This document shows, piece by piece, positions 1-6,886 of a DNA stretch of 64,000 nt. The stretch spans positions 186,001-250,000 of the forward strand of contig NZ_JAACZO010000032.1 in the NCBI RefSeq assembly GCF_010993975.1, in the 5' to 3' direction. The stretch comes from Halomonas faecis. GTDB taxonomy: Bacteria > Pseudomonadota > Gammaproteobacteria > Pseudomonadales > Halomonadaceae. Numbering within the stretch: the stretch's first letter is position 1; each line of letters starts with the position of its first letter. The position numbers and the translations under genes were made by a program. The notes under the pieces were generated by a model, which searched no databases, was not told where the DNA came from, and saw nothing but the letters and a program-made list of their open reading frames with translations.

Positions 1-1253
1 AGTATCGGCTCACCCTGCGTCAGCGCACCCCGGCCACGCCGGACCAGCCGGAGAAGCTGCCGCTGCACATACCCATTCGCATGGGGCTGGTGGGCACCAA
101 GTCGGGCGAAGATTTGACGCTGACGCTGGACGGCGAGCGCCTGGAGCGCGATACGGTGATCCACCTGCGCGAGGAAGAGCAGACCTTCGTCTTCACTGAT
201 GTCCCCGAAGCGCCGGTGCCGTCGCTGGCGCGCGGCTTCTCGGCGCCGGCCAAACTGCGCTTTCCCTACGGCCGCGAGGATCTGGCCTTCCTGCTGGCCA
301 ACGACTCCGACGGCTTCAATCGTTGGGATGCCGGCCAGCGCCTGGCCCTGCTGGCACTGGACGATCTCATCGCCGCTCACCGCAACGGGGTCGAGAAGGT
401 GATGGACCCGCGTGTCGTCGAGGCCTTCCGCAGTCTGCTCGCCCAGGCCGGCTCGACCGACGACAAGGCGGTGCTCGCCGAGATGCTGACTCTGCCTTCC
501 GAGGCCTACATCGCCGAGCAGCAGCCGTTAGTGGACGTCGATGCCATTCACGCTGCGCGCACCTTCGTCAAGCAGTCGCTGGCACTCGCCCTGCGCGACG
601 ACTTCCTCGCCGTCTATGAGGCGAACCGCAGCGACGCCCCCTATGTGCCGGAGCCCGAGCAAATCGCTGCACGCAGCCTCAAGAACGTGGCGCTTGCGTA
701 TCTCGTGGCCATCGAGGACGAGGCGGGCATGGAGAATGCCCAGCAGCAGTTTGCGGCAGACCACAACATGACCGACGTGCGCCAGGCCCTGACCCTGCTC
801 ACCCACAGCTCGCGCGACGACCTGTCCGACCCGGCGCTGCGCGCCTTCGGCGAAAAGTGGGCCCACGACCCGCTGGTGATGGATCAATGGTTCAGCATTC
901 AGGTCACCCGGCCGCAGTCGGATGCCCTGGAGCGGGTACGCTTCCTGATGAAGCACCCGGCCTTCTCGCTCAAGAATCCCAACCGCGTACGCGCCCTCGT
1001 CGGCGCCTTCGCCGGGCAGAACCGCGTCAACTTCCATCGCCCCGACGGCCAGGGCTACCAGTTGCTCGCCGACGTGGTGATCGAGCTGAACCGCCTGAAC
1101 CCGGAGATCGCTGCGCGCCTGATCACGCCGTTGACCCGTTGGCAGCGTTTCGACGAGACGCGCCAGGCGCTCATGAAGCGCGAGCTCGAACGCATCCGCG
1201 CCGAGGAGCTCTCGCCCAACGTCTACGAAGTGGTGGAGAAAGCACTAGCGTAA
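1..1253 (+). CDS. pepN: Aminopeptidase N, C-terminal part (5' truncated by window edge)
   Basis: The frame is open from base 3, so the gene begins outside the window; about 416 C-terminal residues are present. The sequence reads as the Ig-like linker (GLVGTKSGEDL) followed by the long alpha-helical C-terminal domain (DUF3458) of gammaproteobacterial PepN, ending near PNVYEVVEKALA. PepN is a cytoplasmic M1 zinc metallopeptidase that removes N-terminal residues from peptides; the HExxH zinc site lies in the missing N-terminal part, so catalytic residues cannot be checked. A nested palindrome at 1284-1404 follows the stop and probably ends transcription from both sides. Confidence 0.95.
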   Translation, partial: YRLTLRQRTPATPDQPEKLPLHIPIRMGLVGTKSGEDLTLTLDGERLERDTVIHLREEEQTFVFTDVPEAPVPSLARGFSAPAKLRFPYGREDLAFLLANDSDGFNRWDAGQRLALLALDDLIAAHRNGVEKVMDPRVVEAFRSLLAQAGSTDDKAVLAEMLTLPSEAYIAEQQPLVDVDAIHAARTFVKQSLALALRDDFLAVYEANRSDAPYVPEPEQIAARSLKNVALAYLVAIEDEAGMENAQQQFAADHNMTDVRQALTLLTHSSRDDLSDPALRAFGEKWAHDPLVMDQWFSIQVTRPQSDALERVRFLMKHPAFSLKNPNRVRALVGAFAGQNRVNFHRPDGQGYQLLADVVIELNRLNPEIAARLITPLTRWQRFDETRQALMKRELERIRAEELSPNVYEVVEKALA

Positions 1254-1283
1254 TGGCTTTCAGCTGTTTCATTGGGCGAGAGT

Positions 1284-1404
1284 GATTTGCGTCACGAGCG
1301 AAGATAGGCTGGTCGCCGCCGGAGCGCAGCTCCCGGAGTGTAGCCTGCTACATGAGGAGAGCGAGCACCGCCGGCGGCCAGGATATCGAGCGCAGTAGCA
1401 AATC
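1284..1404. repeat. 121-bp concentric imperfect palindrome between convergent genes
   Basis: Outer arms GATTTGC (1284-1290) and GCAAATC (1398-1404) match exactly. Inner arms at 1309-1322 and 1371-1381 (ctgg..ccgccgg / ccggcggccag) pair with a small bulge, and the centre (1339-1352, tgtagcctgctaca) is a further hairpin. All three levels share nearly the same centre, so the whole unit could fold into one long hairpin or cruciform. It sits between the stops of pepN (+) and a minus-strand gene. It could be a bidirectional terminator or a dispersed intergenic element; there is no T run and only one copy is visible in this window. Confidence 0.7.
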
Positions 1405-1414
1405 CTCCGCACAA

Positions 1415-1702
1415 TCAGGTGATCAGCCAGCTCAGTACCATCACCCCCAACACGCCCCACACGACGGTGGCGATCAGCCGCCGTCGCAGCAGCGCGCGCA
1501 GGGCGAGATAGAGCAGCCACAGCCCGATGGCCAGTATGGCCACGCTGATCAGTGACGGGGCGATGCCCAGCGATTCGGTGAGGCCGTCCAGAAAGCCGCG
1601 GGCGGCGTCGCTGACGTGATGGTAGAGGCGGCTGAGCAGGTCGACCACGAAACGGATCAACTCGCCCAGGAAACTGCCGAGCCAGGAAAAGAAATCTTGC
1701 AT
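1415..1702 (-). CDS. Small membrane protein of unknown function
   Basis: A 95-residue product with an amphipathic N-terminal half (residues 1-45), then two adjacent hydrophobic segments (about 50-68, ending before the RRR at 72-74, and 78-94). The start ATG has a GGAAGG ribosome site close upstream. I do not recognise a family. It lies on the same strand as and 16 bases downstream of the CBS protein gene, so it may be the last gene of the DUF1538-PII-CBS operon, but nothing else ties it to that function. Confidence 0.7.
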   Translation of the reverse strand: MQDFFSWLGSFLGELIRFVVDLLSRLYHHVSDAARGFLDGLTESLGIAPSLISVAILAIGLWLLYLALRALLRRRLIATVVWGVLGVMVLSWLIT

Positions 1703-1718
1703 GGGCCTTCCGAGGTTA

Positions 1719-2105
1719 TCACTCGATCATGTCGAGCACGGTGCCGACGATGTCGTCCATGGTGACCAGGCCGACGAGCTCGTTGTCGTCCAGTACCAGA
1801 ACCCGCTTGACCACGCTGTCGGTCATCAGCCGGGCGACGTGACGCACGTCCAGCGACTCACCGACGCCGATGGCCGGCTTGGCGCAGACGTCGTAAACGT
1901 TGATCAGGTCGATGTCACCCGCTTCGGCGACGATCGTCTTGAGAACATTGGTATAGGTGATCAGCCCCCAGGCGTCGTGGGCGTCCTGCTGTTCCACGAC
2001 CAGGCACTTGAGGTTGTGCTTCTTCATCAGGCTCAGGGCGTCTCGCAGGGTGGCGAAGGGGGAGACCGTCACCACGTCGCGCATCATGATGTCCTTGACC
2101 AGCAT
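1719..2105 (-). CDS. CBS-domain pair protein
   Basis: The 128-residue product consists almost entirely of two CBS motifs: VKDIMMRDVVTVSPFATLRDAL (first motif, trimmed view: MMRDVVTVSPFATLRDA) and a second at about residues 75-125 ending in LVGLVTMDDIVGTVLDMIE. CBS pairs bind adenosine nucleotides or S-adenosylmethionine and act as regulatory modules. It is the third gene of a minus-strand operon, 21 bases after the PII-like gene, so it may sense nucleotides for the DUF1538 transporter. The target is inferred from position only. A GGAG ribosome site precedes the ATG. Confidence 0.85.
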   Translation of the reverse strand: MLVKDIMMRDVVTVSPFATLRDALSLMKKHNLKCLVVEQQDAHDAWGLITYTNVLKTIVAEAGDIDLINVYDVCAKPAIGVGESLDVRHVARLMTDSVVKRVLVLDDNELVGLVTMDDIVGTVLDMIE

Positions 2106-2126
2106 GGTTTTTCTCCGTCCAGTGGG

Positions 2127-2477
2127 TCAGACCTCGTGTCGGATCCGTTCTTCGAAGCGTTTGACCTGCGACATCTCGATACCTCCGAGGTGTTCCACGG
2201 GCAGCGTCATCACCAGTCCCTTGGAGTCCTCGCCAGTGGGGTTGAGGACATGGCGAATCGCCTTGAGCACCTTTAGCGACAGGCTCTTCTCCAGGGTCAC
2301 CAGCAAGATGCTTTGACTCCCCTCGTAGGTCAGTCCGAAGAAGGTCTTCTTGCGCTCGCCGCCGATGCCCCGGCCCGTCATCAGCGTCATGCCGACGGCA
2401 CCCGCTTCCGTTGCGGCATCGATGCACTCCTGTTCCATGTCTTCTGGGACGATCGCCACCAGCAGGGAAAACTTCAT
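2127..2477 (-). CDS. PII-like signalling protein
   Basis: A 116-residue protein with the PII-type ferredoxin-like fold pattern: beta strand [11 protein letters not shown], a T-loop-like region around residues 36-52 (GRGIGGERKKTFFGL) and a B-loop-like TGEDSKG near residue 81. It lacks the uridylylated Tyr context of GlnB/GlnK, so it is a PII-like paralogue and not a nitrogen regulator proper. Its start ATG overlaps the end of the DUF1538 gene by four bases, which implies translational coupling. PII-like proteins commonly bind adenine nucleotides and gate a membrane partner; here the obvious partner is the DUF1538 protein. Confidence 0.82.
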   Translation of the reverse strand: MKFSLLVAIVPEDMEQECIDAATEAGAVGMTLMTGRGIGGERKKTFFGLTYEGSQSILLVTLEKSLSLKVLKAIRHVLNPTGEDSKGLVMTLPVEHLGGIEMSQVKRFEERIRHEV

Positions 2478-3997
2478 GATGTCTCACCTCGTGGTCGCAC
2501 CACCCTCTCCATGAGAATGGCATAGGTCATTACGGTCACGATAGGGAAGATCGAGGCAAAGGCGATGAGCCCAAAGCCGTCGATCAGCACGTTGCGTCCG
2601 TCGATCTGGCTGGCCAGGCCGATGCCCAGTGCCGTCACCAGCGGTACGGTAACCTCGGAGGTGGTTACCCCTCCCAGGTCGAAGGCCAGCGCCACGATGT
2701 AGCGTGGTGCCAGGGCCGTGAGCAGGATCACCAGCAGGTAGCCGGCAATGATGTAGTGGTGGATGGAGTCACCGCTGATGATGCGGTGCACGCCGATGGT
2801 GATGCCCACGGCCACGCCGAGGGCGACCAGCAGGCGAATCACGTTGCCTTGGATCTTGCCGGCGGCGGCTTCTTCCGCTTGATGCCCCACGGCGATCAGA
2901 GCGGGTTCCGCCATGGTGGTGGCGAAACCGATGGCAAAGGCGAAGAGATAGACCCAAAGCCAGCTGTCGAAGGCGATGAGTTGCTCGGCCATGCGCTGGC
3001 CGATGGGAAACAGACCGAGCTTCAGGCCGATGACGAAGGCGTAGAGGCCGACGATCACCAGAGCAAAACCGATCCCCACCTTGATGGGGTCGGATAAGTG
3101 ACGTTTGAGGACGATATACTGGAAGAACAGAACCACCAGAATGATGGGCAGTACGTCGCGCAGCATGCCCAGTAGGTCGAGGATGGCTTGTAGCGGGCCG
3201 GACGTTGGCTGGGTGTCATTACCGGCGCTGATGAGGTCGGCGTTGGCAGGCATGTTGCCACCGTCGGCATAGACGAGGGTGCCGTACAGTTGAACGCTGA
3301 TCATGGGAACCATGACGGCCAACGCGACCAGGCCAAAGCCATCGATCAGCGGGTTACGGCCGCGAATCGAAGAGGCGAGGCCGATGCCCAAGGCCGCGAT
3401 GAGTGGAACGGTGACGATGTTGGTGGTGACGCCACCTGAATCGTAGGCCAGCCCGACGATCTCCTCGGGGGCGAAGAAGGTGACGAGAACCACCAGTACG
3501 TAGCCGGTGATCATGTACCAGTGGATGGGATGGCCCAGGATCACCCGCAACACGCCGATCGCCATGACCAGTCCCACGGATGCCGCCACGATCAACCGCA
3601 GCGTGAGGCCATCGATACGGCCCTCGCTGATCTGCTCGGCCTGCTCGGCCACGGCGATCAACGCCGGCTCGGCGACCACTGCCGAGAAACCGATGGCAAA
3701 GCCGAAGGCTAGCAGTATGGGCAGCGAGCCGCGTCGGGCGAACTGGTTGGAGAGCCGCTTGCCAACGGGGAAGATGCTCAGCTCGAGCCCCTGCAGAAAC
3801 AGTGCGACTCCCACCGCCACGATCAATAGACCGACGGCCATGCCCAGGCCACCTTCCGGCCACTCGCGCAGCAGCAGGCCTTGGAAGGCCACGACCACCA
3901 CGATGATGGGCAGCAAGTTGCGCAGGGCATGAAGCAGGGCGTGGAGAAAGTCCCTTAACTGTTCTTTCAAGTCCGGCTCCCTGGTACTGATCGGCAC
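2474..3997 (-). CDS. Tandem DUF1538 membrane protein, probable cation transporter
   Basis: The 507-residue product is an internal duplication: residues about 15-250 and 270-500 each carry an amphipathic start ([24 protein letters not shown]), several membrane helices, [13 protein letters not shown] and TVPL motifs. This is the DUF1538 family. From memory, single-domain DUF1538 pairs from Halomonas (UmpAB) were reported as Na+/H+ antiporters; here both halves are fused in one chain. It heads an operon with PII-like and CBS proteins, suggesting nucleotide-gated ion transport. The start is a GTG with no clear ribosome site, so the N-terminus could differ by some residues. Confidence 0.85.
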   Translation of the reverse strand: MPISTREPDLKEQLRDFLHALLHALRNLLPIIVVVVAFQGLLLREWPEGGLGMAVGLLIVAVGVALFLQGLELSIFPVGKRLSNQFARRGSLPILLAFGFAIGFSAVVAEPALIAVAEQAEQISEGRIDGLTLRLIVAASVGLVMAIGVLRVILGHPIHWYMITGYVLVVLVTFFAPEEIVGLAYDSGGVTTNIVTVPLIAALGIGLASSIRGRNPLIDGFGLVALAVMVPMISVQLYGTLVYADGGNMPANADLISAGNDTQPTSGPLQAILDLLGMLRDVLPIILVVLFFQYIVLKRHLSDPIKVGIGFALVIVGLYAFVIGLKLGLFPIGQRMAEQLIAFDSWLWVYLFAFAIGFATTMAEPALIAVGHQAEEAAAGKIQGNVIRLLVALGVAVGITIGVHRIISGDSIHHYIIAGYLLVILLTALAPRYIVALAFDLGGVTTSEVTVPLVTALGIGLASQIDGRNVLIDGFGLIAFASIFPIVTVMTYAILMERVVRPRGETS

Positions 3998-4132
3998 ATT
4001 CGGCAGTCATGCCGTAGAAGCAATCTATCATATTTCATGTCAGCCTCGCGGCGTGGATCGAATGCCCTGTCCAACGCTTGCAGGCTGCGGCAAGATGATA
4101 CGACTACCCCTGACCGAACCGGAGGCGAAACG

Positions 4133-4561
4133 ATGCTGACTCCTTTCCACCTGGCCGTGCAGGTTCGCGATCTCGCCGAGGCGCGGCGCTTCTACGGCGA
4201 GCTCCTCGGCTGTCCGGAGGGCCGCTCCAGCGATGCCTGGGTCGATTTCAACCTGTACGGTCATCAGTTCGTCTGCCATCTCAACCCGGCTCTGGGCGCC
4301 GAGGGCGTCGGTGACCATCGCAACCCGGTGGACGGCCACGGCGTGCCCGTGCCGCATTTCGGCGTGGTATTGACGATGGCCGACTGGCAAGCGCTGGTCG
4401 ACCGCTTGACCGGAGCTGGGGTGCGTTTCGAGATCGAGCCGTACATCCGCTTCGAGGGCGAGCCCGGCGAGCAGGCCACGATGTTCTTTCGCGACCCCAG
4501 CGGCAATGCCATCGAATTCAAGGCGTTTCGTGATATCGAAGGGCAACTGTTCGCCAGCTGA
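4133..4561 (+). CDS. VOC family (glyoxalase-fold) protein
   Basis: A 142-residue single VOC protein beginning [20 protein letters not shown] and ending with [13 protein letters not shown], the usual pair of beta-alpha-beta-beta-beta modules. His7 and Glu near residue 129 match the usual metal-ligand positions of VOC metalloenzymes. The start was set at the ATG at 4133, which follows GGAGG at a good distance; an in-frame extension to 4037 lacks support. The substrate is unknown; the family includes dioxygenases, lyases and resistance proteins. Divergent from the DUF1538 operon. Confidence 0.85.
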   Translation: MLTPFHLAVQVRDLAEARRFYGELLGCPEGRSSDAWVDFNLYGHQFVCHLNPALGAEGVGDHRNPVDGHGVPVPHFGVVLTMADWQALVDRLTGAGVRFEIEPYIRFEGEPGEQATMFFRDPSGNAIEFKAFRDIEGQLFAS

Positions 4562-4633
4562 TTTTGGTCGTCCTGCCTTGCTTGAAAGCCTTGGCTCTGC
4601 TGCAATGAGCCCCCCGAATTCAGGAGACAGCCA

Positions 4634-5407
4634 ATGGTGAAGACGCCATGGAAATCTGCAGTCGTGGCGCTCGTGCTGGCCCTCGGCCTGGCAGGCTGCG
4701 GTGACGACGGTGATGACACCGCTGCCGAGGCGCCCGAGCAGACCGAGGCTCCCGCCGCGGACGAGCGCGCTAGCGAGAGTGAGAGCGGTGTCGTCGAGGA
4801 AACGGCAGAGAGTGACGGCTCTGGTGAGGCCGTGAGCGAGGGCGACGCTGCCGAACCAACGGCGGAAGGTGGGGCGGCCGCGGATGCCGAGGAAGGTGGC
4901 CTGGCTGCAGACGGGGAAGCTCCCCTGGTGCCGGAGGACGAGGAGATCGATGCCGATGCGGAGACGCTTGGCGAATCTCCGACGGAAACCCTGGAAGAGG
5001 GCGGTGCGCTGCCGGGAGAACCGACCCGCTCTGATATCGATGCCATCATCGAGGAGACCGAGCGTCGTTTCGAGGAAGCCCAGCGCCGCCTTGACGAGCA
5101 GTTCGAGGAGGTCGAGAGCGAGCCGTCGGTTCCCGAGCCGATGAACGGCGACTCCATGGAGTTCGAAACCGAACTCGAGCCATCCGGCGATATGCCCGAA
5201 GTCAGCGGCAGCGAGCTCGACGAGCAGGCCGCCCAGGCCGGTGAGCCGACCCGCCGTGACATCGACGCGATCATCGAGGAGCAGGAGCGGCGCTTCGAGG
5301 AGGCGCAGCGCGAGCTCGATGAGCAGTTCGAGGAAGCCGAACGCCGCGATCCCACCGAAGGGCTCGAAGAGCTCGATGTACCGGAGCCCACCGAGACTAA
5401 CGATTGA
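4634..5407 (+). CDS. Acidic lipoprotein with two RRFEEAQ repeats
   Basis: A 257-residue product with a lipoprotein signal (LALGLAGCG, lipidated Cys about residue 22), then a very Glu/Asp/Ala-rich spacer. Two copies of a 34-residue unit begin at Gly128 and Gly203 with GEPTR.DIDAII and continue as ERRFEEAQR.LDEQFEE; each is predicted to be a charged helix or coiled coil. A ribosome site (CAGGAGA) precedes the ATG. I do not recognise a family. The acidity fits a salt-adapted periplasmic or surface protein. It ends in front of a strong terminator. Confidence 0.75.
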   Translation: MVKTPWKSAVVALVLALGLAGCGDDGDDTAAEAPEQTEAPAADERASESESGVVEETAESDGSGEAVSEGDAAEPTAEGGAAADAEEGGLAADGEAPLVPEDEEIDADAETLGESPTETLEEGGALPGEPTRSDIDAIIEETERRFEEAQRRLDEQFEEVESEPSVPEPMNGDSMEFETELEPSGDMPEVSGSELDEQAAQAGEPTRRDIDAIIEEQERRFEEAQRELDEQFEEAERRDPTEGLEELDVPEPTETND

Positions 5408-5429
5408 GGCTCAAGATCGTCCGGACATG

Positions 5430-5457
5430 AAAAAGGCCCACCAAGGTGGGCCTTTTC
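5430..5457. terminator. Bidirectional intrinsic terminator between lipoprotein gene and cspA
   Basis: Arms aaaaggcccacc and ggtgggcctttt flank a two-base loop. The plus strand ends in TTTTC and the minus strand in TTTTTC, so it can stop both convergent genes. Confidence 0.9.
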
Positions 5458-5460
5458 TTG

Positions 5461-5510
5461 CGAATCGCCATCGCTCCGGCGATGGCGATTCGGCTGAGGC
5501 GATGCCTCAG
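5461..5510. repeat. Two further perfect hairpins beside the cspA stop
   Basis: Arms cgaatcgccatcg (5461-5473) and cgatggcgattcg (5480-5492) are a perfect 13-bp inverted repeat. Directly after, ctgaggc (5494-5500) and gcctcag (5504-5510) form a perfect 7-bp stem that includes the cspA stop codon. With the terminator at 5430-5457 this makes three consecutive stem-loops in the cspA 3' region. Confidence 0.8.
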
Positions 5511-5713
5511 TCGGTCACTCGGATGTTGGAGGCCTGAAGGCCTTTCTTGCCCTGGGTGACCTCGAAGGAGACCTTCTGGCCATCCTGCAGGGACTTGAAG
5601 CCTTCAGCCTGAATTTCGGAGAAGTGGGCGAACAGATCGTCACCGCCGTCGTCCGGAGAGATGAAGCCGTAGCCCTTGGTGTCGTTGAACCACTTGACAG
5701 TGCCAGTTGCCAT
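5507..5713 (-). CDS. Cold-shock-domain protein, CspA family
   Basis: A 68-residue single cold-shock domain: [18 protein letters not shown] contains RNP1 (KGYGFIS) and LFAHFSEI is RNP2, with the usual ending [10 protein letters not shown]. These proteins bind single-stranded RNA and DNA and melt mRNA structure. The ATG at 5713 with AGGAAA upstream was chosen; the in-frame extension to 5788 has no family support. The gene is followed by three stem-loops and preceded by a long leader, both usual for csp transcripts. I cannot say from sequence which csp paralogue it is or whether it is cold-induced. Confidence 0.95.
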   Translation of the reverse strand: MATGTVKWFNDTKGYGFISPDDGGDDLFAHFSEIQAEGFKSLQDGQKVSFEVTQGKKGLQASNIRVTD

Positions 5714-6074
5714 TGTCGATTTCCTTGCATGCTTACTGATGGATCGTGCTGGGCACACGGCCGTGCCGGGCCCGAAGTGCGTGGGCAAGACAAGTGAGAG
5801 TGCGCTTCGGGTGTATCGACAAATCGAAATACAACTGACGTCGTTCTACTTGCTGTCCAACGCAGCGGATGATGCATCAGGGCCGAAGGGAGCGTCAAGC
5901 TGAGCGCCACCCCCGGCACCGGTGCCCGCCAATCCCAATGTAGAGTGAAAACTCGAGAGCGTCCAGGGAAGAAATGTCGCGTGCCGGGAGGGGGCGTGGC
6001 GCCTCCTGAAAGGCGGGATCGGGTAGAATCGACGCCTCACTGCCTTTGACGCTTCGACTTGCGGGAGCCCCATC
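5714..6074. promoter_or_regulatory. Gene-free divergent region between cspA and lysE-type gene
   Basis: This 361-base stretch must hold both promoters. It contains an AT-richer island (5815-5850) that would lie in the cspA leader or promoter, and TAGAAT at 6024-6029, a fair -10 hexamer for the exporter gene, without a convincing -35. No credible small gene was seen. Confidence 0.4.
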
Positions 6075-6722
6075 ATGCTGCTGGATGCCCAGTTCTGGCC
6101 GTTCTTGATTGCCATCACCTTGCTGACCCTGAGCCCTGGTGTGGATACCCTGCTGGTGATCCGCAATACCGCCCGGGGTGGCGTACGCGACGGCGTGCTG
6201 ACCAGCCTGGCGATCTGTTGTGGGCTCTTCGTGCATGCGGCCATCTCGGCGCTGGGCATCTCGCTGATCCTGCTGCAGTCAGCCTGGGCCTTTGGCGTGC
6301 TCAAGCTGGCAGGGGCGGCCTATCTGATCTGGTTGGGGCTAGCCAGCCTGTTGGCCGCGCGTCGTGGGCAGGCGTTGCCGGTGGCTGGCGTGGGGCAAGA
6401 GAAGCACGAGCGCGTGCCGGCGTGGCGGCCGCTGCGCGAGGGACTGCTGTCCAACGTGCTCAACCCCAAGACGGTGGTCTTCTACATGGCCTTTCTGCCG
6501 CAGTTCATTGCCTCGGGCGACCCGGCGCTGGTCAAGTCGCTGTTTCTGGCCGGCGTGCACTTCGTGATCGCCAATCTCTGGCAGATCGCGATCGCCGTCA
6601 TGGTGGGCAGGCTTGGGCGCCTGTTGGCGAGCCGCACGTTTTCCCGCTGGCTCAATGGACTGACCGGCACGGTGCTGATCGTCTTTGGACTGAAGCTGGC
6701 GCTGGAGCGCCAGCCGGGCTGA
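6075..6722 (+). CDS. LysE/RhtB family amino-acid exporter
   Basis: A 215-residue membrane protein with about six hydrophobic segments. The N-terminal motif LTLSPGVDTLLVIRNTARGG and the mid-protein GLLSNVLNPKTVVFY are family signatures of the LysE/RhtB exporters, which expel amino acids or homoserine lactone-like compounds across the inner membrane. The ATG at 6075 is preceded by GCGGGAG. The substrate cannot be inferred: it stands alone, divergent from cspA. Confidence 0.92.
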   Translation: MLLDAQFWPFLIAITLLTLSPGVDTLLVIRNTARGGVRDGVLTSLAICCGLFVHAAISALGISLILLQSAWAFGVLKLAGAAYLIWLGLASLLAARRGQALPVAGVGQEKHERVPAWRPLREGLLSNVLNPKTVVFYMAFLPQFIASGDPALVKSLFLAGVHFVIANLWQIAIAVMVGRLGRLLASRTFSRWLNGLTGTVLIVFGLKLALERQPG

Positions 6723-6725
6723 CCG

Positions 6726-6742
6726 CCCGGACTGCGTCCGGG
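6726..6742 (+). terminator. Hairpin after LysE-type gene
   Basis: Arms cccgga and tccggg with a five-base loop lie four bases after the stop; no clear T run follows, so this is a weak call. Confidence 0.45.
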
Positions 6743-6886
6743 AGTTTGAAGCCTGAAGAGCGTCGCTTCGCTCCTGGAAGCTGGAAGAAAGGGCTTGTGA
6801 AACCCAGGGTGGCGAATTCATGCTGTCTTTCAGCTTCAAGCTTAAGCCTGCGAAGCAGGCGTTCTTCCAGCTCCCGGCGAAGCCGG
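6743..6886. repeat. Intergenic region rich in gaagctggaag-type inverted motifs
   Basis: Between two convergent stops lie ctggaagctggaag (6773-6786 region) and its near-complements ctttcagcttcaagctt and ttcttccagctcc, so the segment can fold back on itself. Such Gaagct-rich spacers recur between convergent genes in pseudomonad-like genomes; here only this copy is seen. Confidence 0.45.
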
